Below, one piece after another: positions 8,128 through 15,101 of a DNA stretch of 22,104 nucleotides. The DNA lies in contig JBOFGY010000093.1 in NCBI GenBank assembly GCA_051649365.1, forward strand, positions 1 through 22,104, written 5' to 3'. Source of the stretch: CAVTAE01 sp051649365. Lineage in GTDB: Bacteria; Deinococcota; Deinococci; Deinococcales; Trueperaceae. The stretch's first letter is position 1. Every line of letters begins with the position of its first letter. The notes beneath the pieces were generated by a model. The model worked only from the letters and a program-made list of their open reading frames with translations. It was not told the DNA's origin and searched no databases. The position numbers and the translations under genes are program-made.

Positions 8128-8152
8128 GCGTCCGAAAGGGCGCAATTTTTTT
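8128..8152 (+). terminator. intrinsic terminator immediately after the 8088 promoter
   Basis: GCGTCC-GAAA-GGGCGC (8128-8143) forms a 6-bp stem (one G-T wobble) with a GNRA-type loop, followed by AA and seven T (8146-8152). It may terminate the sulfatase transcript, and it would also stop the transcript from the 8088 promoter after ~25-30 bases unless read through. Confidence 0.7.
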
Positions 8153-8212
8153 GTCCCAGGGTTTATTTTGCCTCAAAATTCTTTTCATAAGAAAGTCAGG
8201 CAAACTTAAAGC

Positions 8213-9190
8213 ATGGCCAGACTAGCTGTTTTAGGCGCAGGAGCATGGGGAACTGTTTTAGCTTCGTTACTAGCAAAAAATAATCATGACATACACCTTT
8301 GGACGCGGCGCGAAAGTCACGCGGCAACATTACAAAACTCGAGACAAAATCCTAATTATGTGCGAGATTTAGTTTTACCTAATACCATTACAGTAACTGC
8401 AAACTTAGAGGAAGCCTGCCAAGGGGTTATAGCAGCTCTTGTGGTCGTGCCGAGCAAGGGACTACGCGAAACCTTAGAAAAATTACCTGACGTGCCTGCA
8501 CTTCTTTCTTGTTGTAAAGGCTTAGAAATTACTAGTTTCAAACGTCTTAGTGAGGTGATACGTGAATACAAACCTAACGCAACGGTTGCCGCGCTCTCTG
8601 GGCCAAACCTGGCCCTCGAGATTGCCGCAGGCAAACCTGCCGCCGCCACGCTAGCTTCAGAAGATTTAACGTTTGCAAAAACAGCACAAGGTTGGCTCAA
8701 TCAAAGCAACTTCCGCGTCTATAGCAGTGATGACTTGATCGGCGTAGAAATTGCTGGCGCACTTAAAAATGTTATTGCTTTAGCTGCTGGTATTTGTGAT
8801 GGGCTAAAGCTCGGGGACAATGCGAAAGCAAGCCTCATCACGAGGGGACTAAATGAAATCATTAAAGTAGGTACACACCTGGGCGGAGACAGCAAAACCT
8901 TTTACGGACTTTCTGGACTCGGTGACTTAGTGGCGACCTGCTCGAGCGGACACTCACGCAACCACACTGCGGGTGAAAGGTTAGCCAAGGGCGCAACTCT
9001 ACAAGATTTACAAGTGAGTGGTTTAACTGCCGAAGGTATTCCTACTACAAAAGCCGTTCACGAACTTGCGCTAAACGAAGGGCTCGAGCTCCCCATTTGC
9101 AGCGAAATCTACCGCGTGGTCTATGAAAATAAAAAGCCCTTTGAGGCCATTAGCAACCTCATGGGGCGAACCTTGAAAGCAGAAGGCTAA
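8213..9190 (+). CDS. gpsA: NAD(P)+-dependent glycerol-3-phosphate dehydrogenase
   Basis: A 325-aa enzyme that reduces dihydroxyacetone phosphate to sn-glycerol-3-phosphate for phospholipid synthesis. The Rossmann motif GAGAWGTVLASLLAKNNH starts at residue 7; LSGPNLALEIAAGKPAAATLAS lies in the middle; the catalytic Lys is Lys185 in GALKNVIALAAGICDGL; and the NAD-dependent GPD C-terminal domain shows GLSGLGDLVATCSSGHSRN. Length and motifs are normal for GpsA. ATG 8213 has no strong Shine-Dalgarno (AACTTAAAGC precedes it), which may mean weak or non-canonical initiation. A strong promoter and terminator lie upstream. A 21-bp-arm hairpin begins in the last codons (9178-9240). It is a housekeeping gene unrelated to its neighbours. 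Confidence 0.96.
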   Translation: MARLAVLGAGAWGTVLASLLAKNNHDIHLWTRRESHAATLQNSRQNPNYVRDLVLPNTITVTANLEEACQGVIAALVVVPSKGLRETLEKLPDVPALLSCCKGLEITSFKRLSEVIREYKPNATVAALSGPNLALEIAAGKPAAATLASEDLTFAKTAQGWLNQSNFRVYSSDDLIGVEIAGALKNVIALAAGICDGLKLGDNAKASLITRGLNEIIKVGTHLGGDSKTFYGLSGLGDLVATCSSGHSRNHTAGERLAKGATLQDLQVSGLTAEGIPTTKAVHELALNEGLELPICSEIYRVVYENKKPFEAISNLMGRTLKAEG

Positions 9191-9240
9191 AGGCAGAAAA
9201 CCAAAAAAGATTTTTAGCCTTCTGCCTTTAGCCTTCTGCT
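9178..9240. terminator. bidirectional hairpin between gpsA and the PKD lipoprotein
   Basis: Perfect 21-bp arms (9178-9198 and 9220-9240) built of iterated AGCAGAAGGCTAAAGG-type words flank a 21-base loop with AAAAAAG and TTTTT. The gpsA stop codon is inside the left arm. Placed between convergent genes, it likely acts as a shared terminator or mRNA end. The loop and long arms are unlike a compact classic terminator. Confidence 0.65.
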
Positions 9241-9245
9241 CTTAC

Positions 9246-9914
9246 TTAAAACACTTCTACTAATTGGATGACACTCGAGTCCAAACCCTCGTTATCTGTC
9301 ACTGTTAATAGTACAGGATAAAAACCTGCTTCAGTAAACGTTTTGACGGGATTTTGTTCGGTGCTCGCCGTGCCATCTGTAAAGTCCCAGAACCAACTGA
9401 CAATTTCACCATCAAGGTCAGTGCTGGTGTCTTGGAATTGCACAGTCAGACCATCTGCACTCTGCGTGAAGCTGACTTGCGGTGCTTGATTTGTCGTTTC
9501 TGCTTCTACTGCGCTAACTTTAAACGATGACGTAAGGTCACTGTAGCTGGCTGCGCTCAAATCTGGCATGTCTTGTTGCGAACTCATCGGCGTGCCGCCA
9601 TAGTCTGCTGCGTCAAACAGTTCGACTTGGTAACCACTGCGTACTTTCAGGGCTGAAATACGGTTGTCCCAGGCTTCATTCAAAGTAGCTTTATCACCGC
9701 TCGGACACCAACGTTTACCCGTGTAATTGGCTTCGCGGTAAAAGCAGACATTGCTACTCTCAGGCATAGCTTGCCCGTCAAGTTCTTCTGCGATGAGTTC
9801 GGGACTCGAGCTACACGCAACTAGTAGTGCGCTAAAAAGCATAACGAGCACAAAACTACTTCCGTAGCTACGCAGACGTTTTGACAAAGGAAACTTTTTT
9901 TGCTGTGGATTCAT
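9246..9914 (-). CDS. lipoprotein with beta/gamma-crystallin-like and PKD domains
   Basis: A 222-aa predicted exported lipoprotein. ATG 9914 (minus strand) is preceded by GGGGAGGAAG, which decides this start over a GTG at 10025. The signal peptide has a basic N-terminus, a hydrophobic core and the lipobox LLVAC, with Cys34 as the lipidated residue. Residues ~55-130 (NVCFYREANYTGKRWC... ISALKVRSGYQVELFDAADYGG...) match the beta/gamma-crystallin / peptidase-inhibitor-I36 type fold, whose Greek-key motifs often bind Ca2+. Residues ~140-222 form a PKD domain (VSWFWDFTDGTASTEQNPVKTFTEAGFYPVLLTVTDNEG). Both modules are typical of cell-surface adhesion or scaffolding; no enzymatic domain is present. 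It is convergent with gpsA and downstream of, but not clearly co-transcribed with, the SGNH lipoprotein gene. Confidence 0.87.
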   Translation of the reverse strand: MNPQQKKFPLSKRLRSYGSSFVLVMLFSALLVACSSSPELIAEELDGQAMPESSNVCFYREANYTGKRWCPSGDKATLNEAWDNRISALKVRSGYQVELFDAADYGGTPMSSQQDMPDLSAASYSDLTSSFKVSAVEAETTNQAPQVSFTQSADGLTVQFQDTSTDLDGEIVSWFWDFTDGTASTEQNPVKTFTEAGFYPVLLTVTDNEGLDSSVIQLVEVF

Positions 9915-10060
9915 GAGACTTCCTCCCCAATCGGTGTAGTGTGGTGACTGCGCGGAGTATTGCATAACGTATTGAGCCATAGGGCTCGAGCCACCCACTC
10001 CTTTATACCCCAACCTATTTTGCACCCTAACCTATGAAGTAAGAAATAGCAAACCTTCTA

Positions 10061-10138
10061 GGCAGGAAAAAAGAGGAAAGAGATAAGAGACGCTATGCTG
10101 CTTTCTCCTATCTCTTTCCCCCTTAATTCTTTTTTTGC
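10061..10138 (-). terminator. hairpin terminator of the SGNH lipoprotein gene
   Basis: On the minus strand, ~16-bp arms with one mismatch and a small bulge (about 10072-10090 with 10101-10118) are followed by TCTTTTTTCC, a U-rich tail. The arm word GGAAAGAGATA is perfectly complementary to TATCTCTTTCC. On the plus strand a T run (10131-10137) lies farther along, so it may work in both directions. Confidence 0.6.
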
Positions 10139-10139
10139 T

Positions 10140-11423
10140 TTAGAACTTAACGCCCTTATCCCTAAAATGCTTTGTGATTTGATCAGCGACGACTTTAGAA
10201 CCGTAAGCATTGTAATGAATATTGTTATACCAGTTCATACCTTTGCCACTATCTTGGCGGTTATCTAACACGACAGGTGACGTGTTGCGAATGCGCGTAT
10301 CCCAGAGTTGGTAGCTCACGCCGTCAAGCGTAACTGTACTGCGGTCACCCGCATTGTAAGCATCGTTCATACCCTTAAAGACAGCATTGACATCAATAAG
10401 AGCCACACCTGTTTCTTTCGCCACTGCGCGGTAAACATCATCATATTTTTTAATTGTGACGTTGTAATCCCACTCGTAGTGACCGCCTTTATGGTCTACG
10501 TGAACATTCGTGGCTAAGATTGGCACGGCGCCAATGCTTTTTACTTGATTAAGGAGCTCGAGCGTATCTTTCTTAAATTGCTCGGTGGTGATATAACGCG
10601 CATCATTTAAACCAAAGGTGATGACGTAGTAAGCGTACTTACCCGCTTTCCACTGCTTCATGCGGTCACTACCCAGATAAACCCTGGTGGTTTGACCACC
10701 TTCACCATAATTATAGGTTTTTGCACCTAAGTTCTTAGCCACTAAACTTGCATAATCTTTCTTTTGCGGCGCGAGGTAATAAATCTCTGTATTGCTATCC
10801 CCTAAAAAACCAATGCCCGAAAGCCCTGACATTGGTGTTGTGGGGTTCGTTGAAGGATTGGGGGTTGGACTAGGTGTTTGCGCTGGTGTTAAAACCGCTA
10901 ACATTTCACAACGTTTGAAGGTGCCACTAGCAGGGTCTTTACCAAAAAACCAACTGGTGCAACTGCCCTTGCCTGTCACCGTTTTTTGTACCCAGCGTGT
11001 GTCTGAACCAAAACGGACAGTTTGTGTACCTGAAAGGGTGAAGGTCAGTTTCTCATCGGCAATTTTAACCCAACTGCTACCGCTGGCAGGTGCTGCAGGT
11101 GCAGGTGTGGTTTCTGTTTCGATTAGGACTTCGCAACGTTTCACCACGCCATCCGCAGGGTCGTTGCCGAAAAACCAGTTACCGCAGTAACCCGAATTAG
11201 TCACGGTCTTTTCAACCCAGCGTGAATCAATGCCGTAGCGCACAGTTTTTGTACCCGACACGCTAAAACTATTTTTTTCATCAGCGACTTTGACCCAGCT
11301 CGAGCCTAAACCATCGAGATTGCTAGGTGCTGGAACACCACACGCTGCTAGAAATAACAAAGTGAGGACAAGTAGGGCAAAAGCATAACGTTTTGGTTGA
11401 ACAGCGTAAAAGATAGTGTGCAT
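10140..11423 (-). CDS. lipoprotein SGNH hydrolase with duplicated 61-aa modules
   Basis: A 427-aa predicted surface lipoprotein. The start is ATG 11423 (minus strand), giving a signal peptide with lipobox LFLAAC (Cys28); an upstream ATG at 11540 would add a long non-signal extension. Residues 40-100 and 115-175 are tandem copies of a module (GSSWVK-ADEK-F-SGT-TVR-G-D-RWV-KTVT---C-WFFG-DP--G--KRCE-L) resembling a domain found on secreted bacterial carbohydrate-active proteins. A Pro/Thr linker follows. The C-terminal SGNH esterase domain shows FLGDSNTE (nucleophile Ser), GEGGQTT, TFGLNDARY and NIHYNAYG. The position usually occupied by the catalytic Asp (DxxH) is Asn here (N-N-I-H). It probably acts on cell-surface or environmental acylated polysaccharide. 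Confidence 0.85.
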   Translation of the reverse strand: MHTIFYAVQPKRYAFALLVLTLLFLAACGVPAPSNLDGLGSSWVKVADEKNSFSVSGTKTVRYGIDSRWVEKTVTNSGYCGNWFFGNDPADGVVKRCEVLIETETTPAPAAPASGSSWVKIADEKLTFTLSGTQTVRFGSDTRWVQKTVTGKGSCTSWFFGKDPASGTFKRCEMLAVLTPAQTPSPTPNPSTNPTTPMSGLSGIGFLGDSNTEIYYLAPQKKDYASLVAKNLGAKTYNYGEGGQTTRVYLGSDRMKQWKAGKYAYYVITFGLNDARYITTEQFKKDTLELLNQVKSIGAVPILATNVHVDHKGGHYEWDYNVTIKKYDDVYRAVAKETGVALIDVNAVFKGMNDAYNAGDRSTVTLDGVSYQLWDTRIRNTSPVVLDNRQDSGKGMNWYNNIHYNAYGSKVVADQITKHFRDKGVKF

Positions 11424-11480
11424 CCTAACCACATCTCCCTCTAGATGGTCGGGATACAACCGAGTTCGGTGAACTTTGTC

Positions 11481-11511
11481 GATCACTACTAAATTGTTGA
11501 TCACTACTAAA
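11481..11511. repeat. 13-bp direct repeat GATCACTACTAAA, two copies
   Basis: GATCACTACTAAA is at 11481-11493 and 11499-11511, with a 5-base gap (18-bp period). It lies in the leader of the minus-strand SGNH gene, 58-88 bases before its ATG, and could be a regulator-binding pair or a small duplication. Confidence 0.55.
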
Positions 11512-11540
11512 GTCGAGCCGAGTTTGGCCGGTTGCATCAT

Positions 11541-11578
11541 TGGCCCGCTTGCCGTCCCTTGATGGCCAGAATTGGGAC
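11541..11578 (-). promoter_or_regulatory. possible H-type pseudoknot in the SGNH-lipoprotein leader
   Basis: Read on the minus strand, GTCCC (11578-11574) can pair with GGGAC (11558-11554), and the loop word TGGCC (11568-11564) with downstream GGCCA (11545-11541), giving interleaved stems. A second GGCCA lies at 11529-11525. This does not match a riboswitch class I can name. It is a structural guess from complementarity only. Confidence 0.3.
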
Positions 11579-11597
11579 TAGCAGGTCATCGCCGCCA

Positions 11598-11622
11598 AAC
11601 GTTCCTAATAAATTTGAACGTT
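11598..11622. promoter_or_regulatory. inverted repeat AACGTTC-11-GAACGTT, possible operator
   Basis: Perfect 7-bp arms at 11598-11604 and 11616-11622, separated by 11 A/T-rich bases, are the size and shape of a dimeric repressor site. Which gene it would control is not clear, but it sits on the SGNH-lipoprotein side. Confidence 0.4.
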
Positions 11623-11629
11623 GAGTTTC

Positions 11630-11659
11630 GCGCTTACCCTTGTTGGTGAAGTGAGCGCA
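11630..11659. repeat. stem-loop GCGCTTAC / GTGAGCGC
   Basis: 8-bp arms (one G-T wobble) at 11630-11637 and 11652-11659 with a 14-base loop. It lies directly beside the 19-bp palindrome at 11661-11679. Confidence 0.4.
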
Positions 11660-11660
11660 A

Positions 11661-11679
11661 GTTCTCATTATGAGAACTC
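11661..11679. promoter_or_regulatory. 19-bp palindrome, possible operator
   Basis: AGTTCTCATTATGAGAACT is a perfect 8-bp inverted repeat with a 3-base centre, and contains a CATAAT word on the minus strand that could be a -10 box. It would suit a dimeric regulator controlling the minus-strand gene. Confidence 0.45.
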
Positions 11680-11894
11680 TAACCTTAAAATGATGTGAGA
11701 TTTCTCTCTTTTTTTATTCACAACTAAGTCAGAAGTCAAAAACTTTATAACCATAAAGGCACGAAGAGTGTTAGGCAGAACGCCAAGTATTTTAATACTC
11801 ATTTTCTCGTGTGATAGAAACGCTCTGACCGACCTAGAGATTTCGGTAAACTCTTTTAGGTTGTTCATTCGTTATGTTTATGTTCTGTAAATTG

Positions 11895-11948
11895 TTTATG
11901 CTTTCATAAGCATTTATGCTTTCATGAGCATTTATGCTTTGACAAGCA
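11895..11948. repeat. three tandem 18-bp repeats, each an inverted repeat
   Basis: Units TTTATGCTTTCATAAGCA (11895-11912), TTTATGCTTTCATGAGCA (11913-11930) and TTTATGCTTTGACAAGCA (11931-11948) are directly adjacent. Each holds TGCTT-4-AAGCA or a close variant, so each can be a dimer site. They lie 29 bases before the chosen ATG of the SGNH/MBOAT operon. An operator array is the likely reading. Confidence 0.7.
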
Positions 11949-11977
11949 CTTCGTTTGAGGAGACACATACATTCATT

Positions 11978-13060
11978 ATGGTAGATTCTCGGTCTGATAC
12001 TCCGTCTGCACGTTTTACACCCCGCGGCACTCTAGGTTGGTTTTTCAAAGCTGTACTCGCGGGTGTGGTTGCTCTTGTTCTTTGGGAGCTACTCCTTAGT
12101 CAACTGATTTTGCAAAAACCCACGAGCCAAACCCACCCCGTGCTTGGGCGAATCTATGGGCAAGGGCTTTATGTCCAAGGCAAAGAAGGCTATGGACGCG
12201 CCACCCTTAATGAGCTCGGACTGCGTTCACCAGACATGGCCACGCTCGAGACCGCAACAGGCGTGCGCGTTCTCGTTCTCGGCGATTCTTACACCCAAGC
12301 CATGCAAGTCTCAAACGAGGTGGCATTCCCGCAACAGCTCAACACCCTACTCGGCGAAGACAGTATTGTGATTAATGCCGGGCGCGAAGGTGGCTCTCCC
12401 GCTGACTACATCGCTTTGGAAAACTTCAACAAGACAACCTTCCAACCTGATGTCGTCGTCGTGCAACTCAACGAAGGCGACTTCACACGTGACTTGCTCT
12501 CAAAAAATCAGACCTTCTACCTCGAGTCAGCCGGCAACAGCTATACGATGAAAGAAAATAAAGCCGTCGTCAGTAGCAATGAACTGGCCACACGCTTTGC
12601 GGCTTTACAAGGCATTTTGAATTTTTCAATTTTTAGGGTTGCGCTCGAGCGTGTCGAAGCGATGCGTGCTAACACAGGCGGTCACGGGGAGGACCCCAAA
12701 CCTGCCGAAGAAGAAAAACCTGAAAGTGACGGTTCGCTCGAGCGTTTCGTCGTCGAGGGACTTAAAGAAGCTTATGGCACACCGATGTTGCTCTACATCC
12801 CGGAAATGGATTATTTCCAAGCTGACTATGCCGAAGCTCGCAGCACTGAAAAGCATCTCGCCGAAGCTGCGAAGGAAGCAAGCGTAACTTTTATTTCCAT
12901 GCTACCCGACTATGCCAGACTCTATAAAGAAACACATAAAATCGCGCACGGCTTTGCTAATACCAAACCTGGCATTGGACACATCAATGACTTGGGCCAC
13001 ACCCTCATCGCCGAGCGTTTAGCTGAAACCATCAAAGGTCAAGTGAGGGCAGCGCAATGA
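11978..13060 (+). CDS. membrane-anchored SGNH/GDSL hydrolase, partner of the MBOAT protein
   Basis: A 360-aa protein with a single N-terminal transmembrane segment (about residues 23-45) and an external SGNH domain. The nucleophile motif is VLVLGDSYTQ (Ser104), then NAGREGGSPADYIALENF and VVVVQLNEGDFTRD; near the end, IGHINDLGHTLIAERL carries the catalytic His. The usual Asp two or three residues before that His is not seen. It overlaps the MBOAT gene by ATGA, the standard pairing in which an MBOAT transfers acyl groups across the membrane and an SGNH protein places or removes them on a surface polysaccharide. ATG 11978 is favoured, though GAGGAG (11956-11961) is rather far from it; an ATG at 11924 inside the tandem repeats has no ribosome-binding site. 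Confidence 0.82.
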   Translation: MVDSRSDTPSARFTPRGTLGWFFKAVLAGVVALVLWELLLSQLILQKPTSQTHPVLGRIYGQGLYVQGKEGYGRATLNELGLRSPDMATLETATGVRVLVLGDSYTQAMQVSNEVAFPQQLNTLLGEDSIVINAGREGGSPADYIALENFNKTTFQPDVVVVQLNEGDFTRDLLSKNQTFYLESAGNSYTMKENKAVVSSNELATRFAALQGILNFSIFRVALERVEAMRANTGGHGEDPKPAEEEKPESDGSLERFVVEGLKEAYGTPMLLYIPEMDYFQADYAEARSTEKHLAEAAKEASVTFISMLPDYARLYKETHKIAHGFANTKPGIGHINDLGHTLIAERLAETIKGQVRAAQ

Positions 13061-14463
13061 TTTTCTCGAGTATTGATTTCTTCGTTTTCTTCGCTGTTGT
13101 TTTAGTCTTTCTAGCCGTCGTCAAATCCAACCCTGTTAAAAAAATGTTCTTGCTCGCAGCGAGTTATTTCTTTTACGGCTATTGGGATTGGCGATTTGTC
13201 TTTTTGATGTTTGCCATGACGGTTGCCAATTATATTTTCGGGCAACGCATCGAAGCTACCAACGACGAAAAACAACGCCGCTTCTGGCTTGTCATGTCTG
13301 TCATTACCAACTTGGCCGTCCTCGGTGTTTTCAAATATTTCAATTTTTTCTTGGACACGGCCAACACACTGTTAGCAAGTCTCGATATTCGCTTTCCCTA
13401 TCTCAACATTTTGCTTCCCGTCGGGATTTCCTTTATCATCTTCGAGGTGATGTCGTACACCATAGACATTTACCGCCGTGAAAATAAATCTACGAATACG
13501 TTTTATGACTTGGCCCTTCTCGTGGCGTTCTTCCCGCACCTTATCGCTGGGCCAATTCTAAAACCTAAAGATTTCTTACCCCAACTCGAGCAACCTATCC
13601 TTATTCGTTTATCCAATATCATTTTGGGGTCGCAAATTTTCCTTGTCGGCCTCGTTAAAAAAGTTCTCGTCGCAGATAGACTTGCTCTGTTTATTGACCC
13701 TGTATTTGCAAATCCTGCCTCCTACGATTCGCTCACAGTTTGGCTTGCGGTCTTCTCTTATGCTTTGCAAATTTACTGTGATTTTAGCGGCTACACGGAT
13801 ATGGCAATTGGCTCAGCAAGAATCATGGGCTTTGACATTCCCATGAACTTTAACTTTCCTTACGTGTCGAAAAACATCACCGAGTTTTGGCGACGTTGGC
13901 ATATTTCGCTCTCGAGCTGGCTGCGCGATTATCTTTATATTTCACTTGGTGGCAACCGCAAAGGTGAAACCCGTACCTACATCAACCTCATGCTCGTCAT
14001 GCTCTTAGGTGGGTTGTGGCACGGTGCAAGTTGGAACTTTGTGGTCTGGGGCGGCTTGCACGGCGTAGCCCTCGCTATTCACCGCGCGTTTAGTGGGCAG
14101 GTTAAAGAGCGCGTAAAAAATGGTGTGTCTCCGTTCATCACAGGTATTAGCTGGCTCGTCACTTTTATCTTTGTGTGTACCGCTTGGGTTTTCTTCCGCT
14201 CCGCCGATTTCGGCATTTCCTGGGCCGTTATTCAAAAAATGTACGCCCTCACTGACATGGGCGGCGTGAACTGGATGGCCACCGCACTCTTTATTGCGGT
14301 ACCAATTTTCTTCTTGGCAGATTGGGCAGATGGCAACCTCAGAAAAGGCAAGCAGTTTAACTTAGTGGGTATTCGAGGTTTGTTCGTCGTAATTTTCGTG
14401 GCAATGGGTGTGTTTTTCTTAGCTCCAGAAAATCCTGCACCGTTTATTTACTTCCAATTTTAG
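13057..14463 (+). CDS. MBOAT family O-acyltransferase, AlgI/DltB-like
   Basis: A 468-aa polytopic membrane protein of the AlgI/PatA type, usually moving acetyl groups from the cytoplasm to an extracellular polysaccharide. It begins with FSSIDFFVFFAVVLVFLAVV and contains the hallmark FFPHLIAGPILKP, NFNFPYVSKNITEFWRRWHISLSSWLRDYLYISLGGNRKG and LLGGLWHGASWNFVVWGGLHG. The conserved His322 and His335 in the last motif mark the active site. The start codon overlaps the stop of the SGNH gene (ATGA), so the two are translationally coupled and probably work together. No polysaccharide synthase lies nearby, so the acylated polymer is unknown. Confidence 0.94.
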   Translation: MIFSSIDFFVFFAVVLVFLAVVKSNPVKKMFLLAASYFFYGYWDWRFVFLMFAMTVANYIFGQRIEATNDEKQRRFWLVMSVITNLAVLGVFKYFNFFLDTANTLLASLDIRFPYLNILLPVGISFIIFEVMSYTIDIYRRENKSTNTFYDLALLVAFFPHLIAGPILKPKDFLPQLEQPILIRLSNIILGSQIFLVGLVKKVLVADRLALFIDPVFANPASYDSLTVWLAVFSYALQIYCDFSGYTDMAIGSARIMGFDIPMNFNFPYVSKNITEFWRRWHISLSSWLRDYLYISLGGNRKGETRTYINLMLVMLLGGLWHGASWNFVVWGGLHGVALAIHRAFSGQVKERVKNGVSPFITGISWLVTFIFVCTAWVFFRSADFGISWAVIQKMYALTDMGGVNWMATALFIAVPIFFLADWADGNLRKGKQFNLVGIRGLFVVIFVAMGVFFLAPENPAPFIYFQF

Positions 14464-14609
14464 TTAGAATTCGTCAGCTTTTTCACACTTCAGGTTTTGC
14501 CAAAAACATCACAGCGTAACTCAGCACGCTGCCGCACAATAAAACTTAGGACTCGAGCACCCCGACTTCTCCCATCAGACAGATAGGGCGAGGTCACTGG
14601 AGCATCATC

Positions 14610-14960
14610 GTGTTACGTCTACTCGTGGGTCTTAGGTTTATAAGTTTTTTAAGCTGCGCTATTTTTCTTTCAGCTTGCGCTCCCCATTTTACAACGACAC
14701 AAGGTTTTACAACCGTCCATTCTATTGAGGTTGTTGCTTACGCTCCCACACCCTACTACGATTTGCATGTCATCAATGATTGCCATGAAAGCCTAGAAGT
14801 TTATATTGACAGCTACTACGCCACTACTGTGCATGACCGTGGGGTCATCTCGGGTATTTCAGGCGGTCAGCACGAATTTTATGCCGAAGGTTATAACTCG
14901 CTTTTGGCCTCGAGGCAAATTTACTTTGATAGCAATCATGAGTGGATTGTTCAGTGTTAA
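14610..14960 (+). CDS. small predicted lipoprotein of unknown function
   Basis: A 116-aa product with a signal peptide and lipobox FLSAC (Cys23). The start is GTG 14610 with GGAG about 9 bases upstream. The mature part is short, rich in Tyr and beta-strand-like stretches (YDLHVINDCHESLEVYIDSYYATTVHDRGVISGISGGQHEFYAEGYN), and carries two Cys that could form a disulfide (in NDCHES and at the last residue). The C-terminal pattern (a strand, GISGGQHEFYAEG, IYFDSNHEWIVQC) is like a small beta-sandwich, with an apparent PEGA-like turn. I do not recognise a family. It stands alone, 146 bases after the MBOAT gene, and is followed by a large imperfect hairpin. Confidence 0.68.
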   Translation: MLRLLVGLRFISFLSCAIFLSACAPHFTTTQGFTTVHSIEVVAYAPTPYYDLHVINDCHESLEVYIDSYYATTVHDRGVISGISGGQHEFYAEGYNSLLASRQIYFDSNHEWIVQC

Positions 14961-14979
14961 AAGCAGAATGCAAAATATA

Positions 14980-15050
14980 GAACATAGGAGGAAGAATGTA
15001 GGAGAGAAAACTTTCTGTGTTCTCCCTTCTATATTCTCTCTTCCATGTTC
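14980..15050. repeat. long imperfect hairpin with iterated purine arm
   Basis: A purine-rich arm (14980-15008, beginning GAACATAGGAGGAAGAATG) is imperfectly complementary to a pyrimidine-rich arm (15020-15050, ending CTTCCATGTTC), about 75-80 % pairing. It lies 20 bases after the small-lipoprotein stop and just before a candidate promoter, and is built like the other gene-end hairpins of this window. Confidence 0.55.
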
Positions 15051-15089
15051 CCGCTTCTCTGTATTACTGCTTATCCCATCTACGTTTCG

Positions 15090-15095
15090 TATAAT
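15090..15095 (+). promoter_or_regulatory. TATAAT -10 box, possible leaderless start
   Basis: A perfect TATAAT ends six bases before ATG 15102, so transcription would begin on or next to the A of the ATG. No clear -35 is seen and there is no Shine-Dalgarno. Such TANNNT-to-ATG spacing is known for leaderless genes, for example in Deinococcus. Confidence 0.45.
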
Positions 15096-15101
15096 CATCA
15101 A

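Larger units (their letters stand above)
11424..11977. other. 554-bp divergent intergenic region rich in symmetric elements
   Basis: No credible gene is seen on either strand. The region separates the minus-strand SGNH lipoprotein from the plus-strand SGNH/MBOAT pair and must hold promoters for both. It contains a 13-bp direct repeat, a possible pseudoknot, three inverted repeats and a triple 18-bp repeat, listed separately. A degenerate fragment of the CCACAAAGGCACGAAG repeat (about 11753-11768) is also present. Confidence 0.6.

Noticed and set aside
10792..11190. 132-codon plus-strand frame with GVGLGV-type repeats
   Set aside because: It mirrors the Pro/Thr linker and duplicated modules of the SGNH lipoprotein on the opposite strand.
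11424..11640. Known riboswitch (fluoride, cyclic-di-GMP) in the SGNH leader
   Set aside because: Short words such as GGCGATG and ACGGCAAGC are suggestive, but the other conserved blocks of these classes are missing.
11668..11868. 66-codon minus-strand frame in the divergent intergenic region
   Set aside because: It has no ribosome-binding site, no family resemblance, and part of it is the repeat fragment CCATAAAGGCACGAAG read in reverse.
11895..11948. CRISPR array
   Set aside because: The three 18-bp units are directly adjacent with no spacers, and no cas genes are present.
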